A DNA stretch of 64,000 bases from Takakia lepidozioides (GCA_030704615.1 CM060731.1:25360001-25424000), one strand, 5' to 3'. Positions 24,201 through 35,430 are shown, counted from the first letter of the stretch. The notes: generated by a model not told the origin, from the sequence alone. Numbers and translations: made by a program.

Positions 24201-25572
24201 AGTATATTCTAACCCAACAAAGCCCACCAACGTATCTGAAGTGTGTGAAAGAGGGAGGGAGAGAAATGGTCCTTCAATTCTCTTGTTCAAGAGGACCTCT
24301 GGTCCCTACAAATGGAGTCCTATCACTTAGAGACCAGGAAAGTTGACATTTTGGGTGATTATGGATGTCATGGCAGGGTCAGGTTGATAATTTATCAGAT
24401 GGAAGAGAGCCTTTACCTGTTGCTGCAGCAGTGTCCTGTTCAGAGCGAGCTTTTGCAAAACATGTGTTTGGCAAGAAGCTTAGGAGACATCTAGTACCTG
24501 CATGTGGCTTTATAAGGAAGGATTTTGTTGGCCAGTATGTTTCCAGCAATAATGCTTTGTTTACTCTTTTCCTTGTCCATGGAATTTGCAATTAAAACCT
24601 GTTGAATGACTTGAAGTAGTTGATTGGCAGCTGTGCTATTGTGATCCATTCGCTTTGGTTGCCTGCTGTTCTCTCTGTTCACATATTTTTACCACCAGCT
24701 TCTCGCAGTTTTTCTGGGTTGTCATATTTTAAGAACCTGTAGGCTAATTATGTTGATGTTTCTCTCATGGTCGCCTAATTCGAGTCTGAGTGATTGATGG
24801 GCTTTAAAGATAAAACCATTCCAATGGAGGGGGAGGCACTTTAAATAGTTCAGTTGCAATTGCATTGCAGAGGGATTCTGCATGTGCTAGACAGTGGATA
24901 GAGAAACTGCACATGCACAACAGTTAATCTGAGGCTCACTGCTTTCCAGCTGGTTGAGACTGCTACTTGCCAGAGTTTGAATGTAACAAGAGCAGTTTGG
25001 TGCAATATGAACCAACGTCTCTAGGGGTTTGAAAATACTTTCAAGTCTACTTTTAGTGCCGGTGAGGATCACAGTATGGAATAAGTTCTGGTCTCTCTGG
25101 TCAGGACTGGCCTCTGAGACGAACCTGTTGTAGGATATGTGGATCTAGAATGAAACATCGGAATAGTGGGATGTTGTGAGGGGGAAGGCTAAAGGTTCTT
25201 CTTTTTTCTCTTTTTTCTGAACAGGGAACAGTGGCCCTGAAAAATTATTAAAGAAAGAGAGGAAAAAATCAATATATGAATCAAGACTTTGTTTTGTTTT
25301 GTTTGTTTTGTCGTTGAGATCTCCAAAACAGTGGGCCCAAGCACGGGTGCTTGGTGCCGTTGGAAAGCCCTCGATGAGGAGGGGTGCACGGGCTTGGTCT
25401 CATGATTTTTGGACAAGCGGTGAGGGAGATCTGGAATTTCAAGTGCTTTGGGTCGTTGGAAATTCGGGAAAAATAGCAAAGTGGGCTTTTCCTTGAGCAA
25501 TGATTGGCCCTTTAGGTGGGAGATTTGAAATTTCAAGTACCTTTGGTCATTGGAAATTCGCAAAAACATAGT

Positions 25573-25889
25573 TGTCAAGTTATTTTACCACTAGTGTGAA
25601 GTTAGCTAGGAAATAGCTAGCTTTTATATATTGACATTTGGGATTGACCCAAGTGTCAATTCAGGGGCCAATACATGTTTGGGCACCTGACGTTGTTATC
25701 TTCACGGCAGATCGCGGTGGGCTCATCTTTCTCGAGTTGAGCCTCACCGCGTCTAGCTATGGTGCCGTAGTGTGGATTCCCCATGGCGTGGGGTGCACTT
25801 GGCTCGACTTAATATATGAGTGATGTTTTCATGTGCAAGTATGTGAGTTTGAGAGAGCTTGTATACTTGTATCATTCATTTCCTTATCA
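25573..25889 (+). repeat. 5' LTR-like repeat
   Basis: Starts TGTCAAG and ends TTATCA (TG...CA). It contains ccgcgtctagctatgg and ccccatggcgtggggtgc, shared with 31751-32046. It has a 20-base segment (ccactagtgtgaagttagct) that the downstream copy lacks. Confidence 0.8.
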
Positions 25890-28151
25890 CTCGAGAAAGA
25901 TCAGCTCGAGTCTGTGAGTGCCAGGTTCGAGTTAGTTGTAGCACTTGTGTTTTCAGATCATGAGAAGCGGTTCAGCCTAGAGTGCAGGAAGCCGTGCATG
26001 AGCCTATCCAAAGCGGATAGAGTGCAAAGGCGAACGGGTTGCAAGTTTGCCATGGATAGAGAAGCGGGTAGCCTATGTTGAAGAGCAGCGTTGCATAGCT
26101 CAACGCTATGGCAATCAAGTTTGGCTTCTAGTGTGAAACGGAGAAGATGTTGGCCACAAGTGGGCAAACTGGTGGTCGTCTTCTTCAGCTGCAGGCCGAG
26201 TTAAGGAGCTACAGAAATGTGGGCTGCACATAGGAAATTAGCGTGTTGCAGGTTGGAGATGATATGATCAACTCTAGGTATTTCTGCCCGAAACTAGTTG
26301 TTGCGGGTAGATGAGGAGTAGCCGAATGGTGGAGCTACGAGGGGATGCATTGCAGCTCGTTGGGAGCTTTAACTCCAAGCTCATGAAGAGGTATGAGTGA
26401 AGAGAGGGGCTGATCCCTCTTGTGTGCAAATCAGTGCACTTGTGAAGAATGTGCTGAGTTGGAGTTTCAATCTGAAACTCAGCAGTGTAAGGGCTCTTGG
26501 AGTGGCAAGAGCCGGGCTGGAAGGGCAGCAACGAGGCGCCCTAGAGCCAGGGGATATGCATGAGAAGTGCAGGTGCAACAAGTTTGTAAAGGTGTGTATT
26601 TTCAGATTCGTTTTTGTGGGCTTCATGAAGAAATGGAGCTTGTTGGGCAGCATAATGCTTGCTTGTTGAGTTTAGGGTGCCTCTGGTGGGTCGTGAGAGC
26701 CCAAGAGAGCATGGCAGCAGGTCTGGTGGCTTCGCAGAAGCCATAGCTCATCAGCAGCAGGTGCAGGAGCGAACCCCAGCTCGGGGAGAGCTTGGGAACG
26801 CCCGGGAACGCCTCGGAAACGCATGGGAACTCGTTGGGAGTTCCAGGGAACAAAGAATAGTGGTCGTGATAGGCCGTTGGGGCGGTATCACGAGATACCA
26901 CGAGCCCAGGTCGTGACTGTTGACCGTGACTGTTGACCGTGACTGTTGGAAGTCGTGGTGCGGACACAACGGGTGGGCACGGTGACCAGATCGTAGGGAT
27001 GGCGGGCCGTGAAGGCTCGTGGGAGTGGTACCACGGGGTATCACTGGGCAGCCCGTGGCCAACGAGCGCCTAGGGCGGGCCGTGAGGAGTCGTGGTGGTT
27101 GGAGCCACAGAAGGCCGCGAACAGGTAGAGTGAAAATATATATATATCTTTTTTCACTCGTTTCGTGGGACCTTGATGGGGAGGCTGGGCTCTGAAGAAC
27201 AACGGTTTTGAGCTAGCTGATCCGGCAGAAAAGTCGGAATTGCCTCCCTGTTGCGTTTTAACAAAGGGGATTACTCCCCTGCAGGTAATCTTTTCTGGTT
27301 TTCAGCCCAATTCTTAACTATGGGGGAGACCAGCCTGCAGGTAATTCCTTTGGACAGAATGTTGTTGGGGCCTATATGTACCTCTATTTGCTTCATTTTT
27401 TAACCTTCAGCGAATGGTGTGGTTTCCTGAGGTGGTTCCATTCGGAGGAATGGCTGGTGGACGTAAGGAGGCACTGGCGGACCCTGTGGAGGCTTGCATG
27501 GGGTCTTGGAGGCCAAGTTTCATGAGCTCGTGGAGGGCGGTTTGAGGAGTGTCTACAGGATGCTCTCATGGTCATGCAAGTGAAAGAAGAGAGGAAAAAA
27601 AAAGGTGTTGGGATGAGAGCGTGCTGGGGATAGGCATTGCTTTAGTTTTTCTTCCTCGTGGCTTTCCACCTTCTCTGTAGGCCAAGACCTTTCCATAGGT
27701 GGAGGCAAGAGTCAGTCCGGGTTTGGGCTGGGTTGCAAGAGCAACACTGTGGAGTTGTTTTTGGTATGGGGGACTTGTTGTTTTCATTCTTGTGTTTGGA
27801 TCCCCTCCACACCTGCATGCTTGATTGTGCGCCATGCTAGTTTTGTGTGGGCACTTGATTTTATAGGTGGTTGACTCGGGCTTGATCGCCGATCCAACCC
27901 TAAAGCATGATGTCGATGGTGAGGCTGGGTTGATGACCAGTCAGACCATCTTTGTTTCTCCTGTGGTGAGGTTGGAGGTGATGACCAGCCAACCATAGGA
28001 GTGCCTGCGGGGGATGCAGGTACAAGTGCAGGCTATGCTAGGAACCTAGTATTCCAAACCATAAGCCGCATCAGGTTCTCTACCCGGTTACCTTGTGGAG
28101 AGGGGATTAGAGACAGGTTCATGACCGGTTGAGTGTCAGTTTGTCAACACG
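25890..28151. other. retroelement leader region
   Basis: No convincing coding sequence. Contains a 13-bp tandem repeat (ccgtgactgttga, about three units) at 26909-26950 and a short (AT)n at about 27140. Its composition is G-rich on the plus strand, as in many LTR-element leaders. Confidence 0.4.
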
Positions 28152-29597
28152 GAGGTGCCACTAGTTGCTGGGGAAAGTGCCGGTACGAGCACTAGCGATA
28201 CTAGCGGGTATACGAGACGAGGTGTGCGGTTTAGGCCACCTTAACCTCCTGTGTCTTCTACGGAAGGTTCTGATTCGGATTGTGAATCAGGAGAACTCAC
28301 ACCGGCGGTGCAAGTTGTTTCCTTGCCATTGTTGTGGGACACAATGGAGGAGATGTATGGAGCCACCAAGGGGCCACGAAGGTACTCTGGGGTGGTGGGC
28401 ACCATTGAGTTGGATGATTTTATCTAAGAATTTGATAGTTGGTGTGACTTGCAGCAAATGCGCAATCCACAACTGTTTACGCCTTATATGGCATGGAAGG
28501 GGCTGTTTTAGTACCTTGAGGGGCTGCCCATGGATGATTACCATGAGTTTAGGCGGGGGCACGATGTTGAGATCCAGGAGTGGAGGATGTACTGGTCACC
28601 CGACTATGTCTCCATCACTAGAGGCACTAGAGGCACAAGGGCAACAGCCACACCGGCAGCTGCACCGGCAGCAACAGCTACAACAACAGCTTCCACGAGC
28701 AATAGTGGGACTAGTGGTACCGCAACTGCAACATCCACCCAAGCTATTGTCGCACCAGCACCAGTGGCGGTGCCTGCCTTGAACCCTGTTGTGGAGTTCT
28801 TCGAAGAGTTGAGAAGGAACTACCAAGGGGTGAGGACAGAGAAGTTGAGGAGCTTGCAAGAGTTCCAACGGAAGCCTACTGAGAGCTTGAGGGAGGCTTT
28901 CACCTGCATGAGGCGCTTGATTAATGTAACCCAAGGGGTTACTGAGGCTCAGGCAGTCCAGTTCTGGTACGGAATATTGGACAAGGAGCTGAGGAAAAGG
29001 GTGCGGGATGCAACTCTCCTACAAGCGCTGGCAGAGCGGATAGAGCTCAACATGGTGGAGGAACGAGTGGTCATGGTGGGATTTGCTAAGGAGACACCAC
29101 GGGGTAGTGGTGCTCCTAGCCAACCACTACCTCAACATGCTCAAGGCAACAAGGGGGCTCAGGTGAAGCCCAGGGAATGGCAAAGAGGACCTCAGATACA
29201 GGGGTCTCTCCCTTCATTTGCTGGCCAACAACGGGCGGATGTGGTGTACTGGACATGTGGAGGACCCCATATCAAGAAGAATTGCCCAGAGGGAGGCCAT
29301 GGTTTGGCACCGGTACAGCCTGCACAGTTGCAGTGTGTGCATTGTGGCAAGTACGGGCATGGAGAAGCCTAGTGTTATGGTTTGCATCCTGAGTTGCGCC
29401 CAGGCCAGTTCCAAGGGAACAATGGTGGCCGGGGGCGAGGTGGAGCAGCCAAGAGAGGACGAGGTGGCCAAGCACGAGGTGCAGGCCAAGGGCAGGCTCA
29501 ACATGGCCAAGGACGCGAAGGCCAGGGTGGTGACCAAGGCATGGCCAACCGGCTTCAGCAGCTAGAGCGGAGGCTCGCTGCCATGGCCACAACTTAG
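28152..29597 (+). pseudogene. gag: retrotransposon gag with four in-frame stops
   Basis: A single reading frame holds a Gag-like protein: an acidic N-terminus (SDSDCESGE), a capsid-like part (EFDSWCDLQQ, YLEGLPMDDYHEF, LRSLQEFQRKPTESLREAF, FWYGILDKELRKRV), a degenerate zinc knuckle (YWTCGGPHIKKNC) and a CCHC knuckle (CVHCGKYGH), then an RGG-rich basic tail. Stops interrupt it at 28242 (TAA), 28425 (TAA), 28509 (TAG) and 29370 (TAG); the last falls inside the CCHC knuckle between its His and final Cys. All four sit where a glutamine codon changed by C to T would fit. A Ty3/gypsy-type origin is likely. It is inactive unless the stops are read through. Confidence 0.7.
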
Positions 29598-31031
29598 GTG
29601 GTCCCACAATGGAATATGAACAACCATGGCAGGCAACTCCGCCATACCATACATATCATCCTGCTCTCCCGGAGGTGACACATCCTCTGAGTGAGTGTCG
29701 CCATCCAACAACTCTCCAGGCCAAGTCACTGCAGCTGTGAATGCTGCCAGTGTTGGCATCTTGCCACGCTGGGCAACCGCAACTCCTCCTATGAATGTCA
29801 CAAGGAGCTGCACACGCTGGCCCTCCCCTGACTGCCATCCAGGCCTATAGGAAGCTGACTCCTCCAAAAAATCCAGGGTGAAGCCCATGGGGTACAACAT
29901 TGCCCCACCAACAAGGACATCGTACGAGACCGCGTCTGTCACAATGGCCTTGGCTCTCATCACTGAGTCATCTGTAGGATGATCCGGCTGTAGTCGGATA
30001 GCCAACTCACGCCGTGTCATGCCCCGAGCCTGCTCTGATCCTCCCAGAGATGTCTGTATCTGGAAAGGGCACGGCTCCATATCCGCCTCTGTGAGGCCCA
30101 AGCCTGCAATAGCAGCTCTGCCCAGCATCAATGGCTGAGCTCTCAAGTCCAACAAGACCCGCAGTGGCCGGTACCTCTTGCCTGCCGGTCCACTCAAACA
30201 GAAAATGCCATCCTGGTTGTCTAACATGACAACTCCAGGTGTCACCATGACTCGCTCAATGGCTGGCCTAACTGGCAGCTCCATCAACCTGGTAGTTGCA
30301 GCTTGCCATGGCGCCGCCGTGGCAGTCTTGACCCTCACATCCGAGGATCCCTCCGTCACTACGCCTCCCACTATCTCCGCAAAAGATGAAGTAACTTCCC
30401 CACTCTCACAGAGTGTAGCTGCCAGCCTGAACACCTCAGCTGGTCTTACCCCCGGCGTCGCAATCATGGTAGCTGAGAACAATGGAGCCTGACACACAGA
30501 TGTGGCCGCCCCCAGCAGCACACTGGCTGCCATAGCCTTGGCAACACTAGGTAGTGGTGCTGCCCGTGTAGCTCTCCCCAATGACATAGTATCCTCCGCC
30601 TCGGTAACAGTCGGGCGAGAACTAGGTGCCATGGATGGCGTCGACACTGTCTCCGCCAATGCGAATGACTGAGGAAGCCTGGCCTGACGGCTTGCCTCCC
30701 TACGCTGTGGATCCAACTCCACTCGTGCTGCTCCTCGAGTCACTGCCGCAGCCGCCTCTACTTGCATTAGTGGTAGTCCTGCCCTGCACACAGTGGTAGT
30801 GGTAGTGCTGCCCCAACCACAGTGGTAGTGGTAGTGGCACCCCTCACTAGTGGTAGTGCTGCCCCGCACATGAATCCCATGCCTCCCAAGTCTTCTCGAG
30901 CAAGGATTTGTAGCAGGTTGCTGATTGGCGTGTGCATCAAGCCTGGATAGAGGCTTTTGTACCGTCAAGAGAGGAGGACAGTGCAGGGATTGCACCAGAA
31001 CCACCTCAGTTGTCACCATTGGATACCACAC
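29562..31031 (-). pseudogene. retroelement aspartic-protease-like ORF, opposite in orientation to gag
   Basis: A 489-codon open frame on the minus strand. The middle and C-terminal parts carry a pepsin-fold retroelement protease signature (LRVLLDLRAQPLMLGRAA, then IVTDAVSYDVLVGGAMLYP and SASYRPGW). It resembles proteases of plant elements that have DSGAQPVMIGR at this site. The catalytic D-S/T-G is replaced by D-L-R here, so it is probably inactive. The N-terminal 200 residues are low-complexity Ala/Thr-rich linker. Its 3' end overlaps the gag 3' end by about 35 bases on the opposite strand, which shows that this segment has been inverted or comes from another element. Confidence 0.5.
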
Positions 31032-31282
31032 CGATCGTGTGGCAATGTCCGGATGAAGGCATTTGCCTTCTGGACTTGTTTGGCGGGATCAGCACCGGGT
31101 TGGCTGCTTACCTTGCAGTGGTACCTGCAGGATTGCGTTGCATGCTATGTGGGCATGCTCGTGGTGCCGCCACTATGCTGGTGTGTGATCGATGCTCAAG
31201 AGGTTGGCACATGGGATGCTTGACACCACCTCTTGAGAGGGTTCCTGATGGAGATTGGTTATGTCCACACTGCTTGGGATAG
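30932..31282 (+). CDS. cytosine-methyltransferase motif I fused to a PHD finger (retroelement fragment)
   Basis: A 116-codon frame. It begins with acidic/Pro-rich sequence, then GICLLDLFGGISTGLAAYL, which matches motif I (SAM-binding FxGxG-type loop) of C5 cytosine methyltransferases, especially the DNMT3-like FDGIxTG form. After about a dozen residues comes a complete C4HC3 PHD finger (CMLCG, CDRC, GWHMGC, LCPHC), ending at the stop after LG. The rest of the methyltransferase (PCQ, ENV motifs) is absent, so this is a deletion derivative. It lies between the inverted protease ORF and the downstream LTR-like repeat, in gag orientation. Cytosine methyltransferases captured by retrotransposons are known from charophyte algae and dinoflagellates; membership in that group is my inference. 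Confidence 0.55.
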   Translation: MHQAWIEAFVPSREEDSAGIAPEPPQLSPLDTTPIVWQCPDEGICLLDLFGGISTGLAAYLAVVPAGLRCMLCGHARGAATMLVCDRCSRGWHMGCLTPPLERVPDGDWLCPHCLG

Positions 31283-31541
31283 TGGCAGTGGATATGACTA
31301 GTGGCAGCTCACAAGACATGGGAGGCCAAGCTCATAGGAGTCAATACCCAAGATCTTAGGCTCAAGTTCACAGGTTGCAAGACGACAACTAACGATGGGG
31401 CAACTTTTGTACCCGGCCTCTTGATCTATTAAGTTTGAGTGTAGTAGGGACAGTGGTGGAGGACTTTGTGAGGCTATGGCCACTATCACATCTTGTGGCT
31501 ACCTGGACTTGAGGGACCTAAGCGCCAGCTAGGGAGGCAAT

Positions 31542-31750
31542 TGTGATGGACTAGTGGCTGCACTAGTGGTAGCTAATGACAGCCCAGTGGTGGGCTAGTA
31601 GCTGCACTAGTGGTGACTAGTGGTTGTCTAGTAGCAGCCTAGTGGTGCACTAGTGGTGGACTAGTGATAGACTAGTGTTTGGTGTGCACATGTGTTGTGT
31701 GGTTTTGGACAACGATGTAGTTGTGTAGCGATATGTATGCGCACGACAGT
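31542..31750 (+). repeat. CTAGTGG-rich unit upstream of the 3' LTR-like repeat
   Basis: Begins ttgtgatggact, contains many ctagtgg/cactagtgg words, and ends gatatgtatgcgcacgaca. The same start, core and end recur at 32047-32376 on the other side of the LTR-like repeat. Confidence 0.75.
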
Positions 31751-32046
31751 TGTCAAGTTATTTTAGGAAATAGCTAGCTTTTATATATTGATATTTGGGA
31801 TTGACCCAAGTGTCAATCCAGGGACCAATACATGTTTGGGCACCTGACGTTGTTATCTTCACGACAGATCGCGGTGGTCTCATGTTTCTCGAGTTGAGCC
31901 TCACCGCGTCTAGCTATGGCGTCATAGTGTGGATTCCCCATGGCGTGGGGTGCACTTGGCTCGACTTAATATATGAGTGATGTTTTCATGTGCAAGTGTG
32001 TGAGTTTGGGAGAGCTTGTATGCTTGTATCATTCTTTTCCTTATCA
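31751..32046 (+). repeat. 3' LTR-like repeat
   Basis: Second copy of the TGTCAAG...TTATCA repeat, lacking 20 bases near its start. It sits between two copies of the CTAGTGG-rich unit rather than at an obvious element end. Confidence 0.8.
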
Positions 32047-32376
32047 TTGTGATGGACTGGTGGCAGCCTAGTGTTTGACTAGTGGCTGCACTAGTGGTGG
32101 CTAGTGGTGGCTAGTGGCAGCCTTGTGGTGGACTAGTGGCTGCACTAGTGGTGGCTAGTGGCAGCCAAGTGGTTGGACTAGTGGCTGCACTAGTGGTGGC
32201 TAGTGGCAGCCCAGTGGTGGGCTAGTAGCTGCACTAGTGGTGACTAGTGGTTGTCTAGTGGCAGCCTAATGGTGCACTAGTGGTGGACTAGTGATAGACT
32301 AGTGTTTGGTGTGCACATGTGTTGTGTGGTTTTGGACAACGATGTAGTTGTGTAGCGATATGTATGCGCACGACAT
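32047..32376 (+). repeat. expanded CTAGTGG-rich unit
   Basis: Longer version of the 31542-31750 unit. The ggactagtggctgcactagtgg motif is tandemly amplified here, while the last 160 bases, up to gcgcacgaca, are nearly identical to the upstream unit. Confidence 0.75.
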
Positions 32377-32821
32377 AGCAATATATGAAGCCTCGTCAAG
32401 GGAGATTGCAAAAATAGCATGAAAAGAATTAAATTGAAATAAATTGATTGCACTTGGGCTTAGAATATGGGCCTTGACATAGGAGATGCACTTGGATACA
32501 TAGGAAATTGCACTTGGTCTTAGATTTCAACTCTTCACACATGGGCCGACGGTATAGGCTACACTATAGGTCACACTTGGACTTCGTGAAAAATAGCAAA
32601 GTGGATATATCAATATATGAAGCCCCGTAGGGGAGATTGCAAAAAATATAGCAAAGTGGGCTTTGTTGGAACATTGACATGGAGATCTCCCAAACTTTAG
32701 GGTCTCTGGATGCAACCCCACATCCCCCCTAACGGGTATGCTTGGTTATTTTCTCCACCATTCTTAATTTCTTTGGTTTCTGCCCATACATATATACATG
32801 TAGGAAAACAATGGCCTAAAC
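32377..32821. other. non-coding, short dispersed repeats
   Basis: Contains two copies of an aatatatgaagcc...gggagattgcaaaaa phrase (about 32381 and 32609). No gene seen. Confidence 0.4.
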
Positions 32822-32829
32822 GTAAGGAC

Positions 32830-33834
32830 CAGTGTTGGTCTGGTATTGGTATCAGACCCGAGTATCAACCTTGGTATCAAGTATCAACCCTGGTATGAGG
32901 GACCAGAGACCAGACCAGCCTGGTCCTAAATTCTACATACCCAAGGCGATACCATTGCTTGGCTTAGCGTAGGGTTAGCGAATACCATACCAGTCTGGTG
33001 TTGATGGCCAGGGTTTAGTATTGATACTCGTTGCAAGCGTTTCGCAACCATTCTTCGACTGGTATCAATTCTTGTGACGGGAAGTAGGAAAGAGTGTTAT
33101 GGCGGCCGCTTCGCAGCTTAGGGTCGGTGGATTGTTGGGCGAACAATCAAGGCTTGAACAAGGCTCTGTCGGTGGCAATGAGATCAATTTCCATGTGCAA
33201 TTCTGCTGTTCATGTATGATGCACTCATCAAGTGTTTTTTACGTCAATTGAAGGCTTGTTTGATACTAGATCCAAGTATGTATACCAGCTGGTATTACTT
33301 GAGCACATTTGTATTGATACCATTGCTTAAATGATTACAAATTTCTCAACATCCTTAGGGCATACTTCCATGTGGTCAAACCCGACCAAAAGATGGTCCG
33401 CCGGGCACTTATATGTGCAAAACCCGGACCCAAACCCTATCTCGGGTCCGATCTCCCAACTCTCCGTGACAAGGTGGAAGTTGGGAGATCGGGTTTGTTT
33501 TGTCGATCAGGCTCTCCATGTGTGTGTAGCATGCGTGGATGTGTGTGAAGCACGCGTGGAAGAAGGAGACTGGCAACACAACAGGCTTGTCTTGGGAGAT
33601 GGGGTGGCTACATGGACGTACCCCTCGCCAAGTCAACGGTCCAGCCCTTGGTCAAACCCATTCCAACGATGATGTCATTGGAAGGGATCTGGTCTACATG
33701 GCTCTTACTAGACTCGTATCTAACTTGAAAAATATCCCTGGTACCAATGTTCCCGTGGTATGTCATTTTGAGAGCCACCCATATACCAAGACCAGCCTAG
33801 TATAAAAAAAAATGTTGATACCAGACCAACACTG
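32830..33834. mobile_element. non-autonomous hAT element 1 (1,005 bp)
   Basis: Perfect 17-bp terminal inverted repeats (CAGTGTTGGTCTGGTAT) flanked by a perfect 8-bp target duplication, GTAAGGAC, at 32822-32829 and 33835-33842. CAG-starting ends plus 8-bp duplications are diagnostic of the hAT superfamily. There is no transposase inside. The subterminal regions are full of ggtatcaa/accagactgg words, as expected for transposase-binding sites. Confidence 0.85.
33448..33492. repeat. 14-bp perfect hairpin inside hAT element 1
   Basis: The arms ccgatctcccaact (33448-33461) and agttgggagatcgg (33479-33492) are exact inverted repeats separated by 17 bases. Confidence 0.7.
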
Positions 33835-33842
33835 GTAAGGAC

Positions 33843-34622
33843 GTAAGGACCTTGTCAATACCTTGGTAAGTCTCTTATGTGAGGACCTTTGTCTTATTAG
33901 TGGCCATTTGATGCTTCTGCATGGGGAGATTGTACAATAAAAAATGTATCATATCCTCAAGTTTGTTTCCGTAAATTTGGCTTTTAGAATTTTTGTCATG
34001 TTTTCTATGTTTCTGGATGTTTCTTCTTGTATGTCATGTGCCGGCATGTGTTGCTATGCTTGAAACAAGATTTGATTGGTCATAGTATATTTTTGTTGAA
34101 TCGTAGCAACGTTAGGTGCTTCTTGAAGATCAAACAAAGGACATATATGAGCCGGCGGCCTTCCTTTTTGAAGCAAAGAAGAAAAAAAACAATTTGAATT
34201 TTGACATGCAACGAAAGATCGACATTTGCAATGCCATATGAAACCTACTTGCTCAAATTTTTTGACACCTTTTGGTTGGGATGATTGTTTGAAGAACTTG
34301 AAAACACAATATTACAGATTGTACATCTATTTTTTTGTATAGCAACAAGCCGCAATATGGGCTCTGGTAGATGTTTCCAACAAACCGTTCCAATCCAACC
34401 CTTTTATTGTGCCCTCTTTATGATCGACATTTCATAGGCACCACAAATGTGGCATGGATTGATAGGAGTCTGGAGATCACATGATGTTTTACCGCAAGTA
34501 GAGTTGCATCTGATGCTAAGGTTGGTCGTGGGTACTTTTAGGCTCTTATCAACCTTGTATTGGAAAGTGTTCATTATGAATTCAAACATTTTGTTGTTTT
34601 CACTGATCTTGTCACTTATTGG
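33843..34622. other. AT-rich non-coding stretch between two hAT elements
   Basis: No coding signal or recognised repeat beyond fragments of the ggtaccag family. Confidence 0.4.
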
Positions 34623-34630
34623 GTCTTGTC

Positions 34631-35281
34631 CAGTGTTGGACTGGTATGTCCATTTTTTAATACCAGACTGGTCCTGGTATGTAGGGTCCCACCCCTTTTT
34701 CATACTAGGCTGGTATAGGTATCTATACAGGTATGAGCAACTTGGGTATGAATCTGGTATGAGTAGTTGTACTTTGGGCTATATATGAGTATGGTACTGG
34801 TATTGCCCTTTCTCTGTAGTGATACTAGGGGGGTATGAGCACTGGTATGGTATTTCTACAGCTCACCATACATAGAAATAAATGTCATTTAGCACATACC
34901 TAATTTTAATCCAAGCCGTGAAACACTAGGCAAAGGTAACCCAAAGTAGCACGAAATAGCAAATGAAGTCTAAATTGCAACATGGAGCCTTGAATTAACC
35001 AAATTGTAGTACAGGGTATAACTAGCTGCACTAACATATACTCATACCTACCTCCATTCGCCATGAACTCACCGCAATACTGGTGTCGGGACCATGCTAT
35101 TCCTCCATATACCCAGACTGGCATGGTATGTGTGCGGGGAATCCTAAAGCCATACTCCCCCAGTACGTGTATCACATGGGTACACTGGTTCTTTCATACC
35201 CGACTGGTATGTTCTTCAATATATATATTCATACCTGTATTCCATACCCAGGTTTAACCTAGGTATACCAGTCCAACACTG
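34631..35281. mobile_element. non-autonomous hAT element 2 (651 bp)
   Basis: Perfect 17-bp inverted ends (CAGTGTTGGACTGGTAT) with a perfect 8-bp target duplication, GTCTTGTC, at 34623-34630 and 35282-35289. The ends differ from element 1 at one position. It is rich in subterminal actggtatg words and has no transposase. Confidence 0.88.
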
Positions 35282-35329
35282 GTCTTGTCCTAGATCAATG
35301 GATCAACTATATTTCAACACTCTTTTGAG

Positions 35330-35430
35330 TCAAGGGCTATCATGACATACCAGACCGTGGTTTGAATCCACAACCACATCCAACTTGGTATGTGCCCATT
35401 ACCACTGGGCTACATGGTGGTTGTTGGCGT
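35330..35430 (-). mobile_element. tRNA-derived SINE, copy 2 (internally deleted)
   Basis: Reverse complement shows tagcccagtggtaatgggc (box A) and gttgtggattcaaaccac (box B). The non-tRNA part is cut short compared with copy 4, going from caagggctat directly to catgacatacc. It shares about 80 bases of right flank (acctccgtttgttctagtgc onward) with copy 4, so one larger segment was duplicated. Confidence 0.6.

Larger units (their letters stand above)
23230..25572. other. intergenic region with dispersed repeats
   Basis: Apart from the SINE (23.49-23.65 kb) and LINE fragment (23.68-24.2 kb) listed separately, I see no gene. A stretch at about 25300-25400 (ggaaagccctcgatgaggag) recurs in inverted form near 41365-41420, marking a further dispersed repeat. 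Confidence 0.5.
25573..32046 (+). mobile_element. degenerate LTR retroelement
   Basis: Two direct repeats beginning TGTCAAGTTATTTTA and ending TTATCA flank about 5.9 kb: 25573-25889 (317 bp) and 31751-32046 (296 bp). They differ by a 20-base indel and scattered substitutions. Inside are a gag (+), a protease-like ORF (-) and a methyltransferase-motif/PHD ORF (+). I could not find reverse transcriptase, RNase H or integrase, a clear primer-binding site, a polypurine tract, or matching target-site duplications. The element is therefore rearranged and non-autonomous, or two elements mixed by recombination. Confidence 0.7.

Noticed and set aside
29370-29372. Programmed readthrough of the gag TAG to express a downstream protein
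   Set aside because: Three earlier in-frame stops and the lack of any polymerase frame downstream make decay the simpler explanation.
25573-32046. An intact, autonomous LTR retrotransposon
   Set aside because: No reverse transcriptase, RNase H or integrase motifs were found in any frame, and no matching target duplication flanks the repeats.
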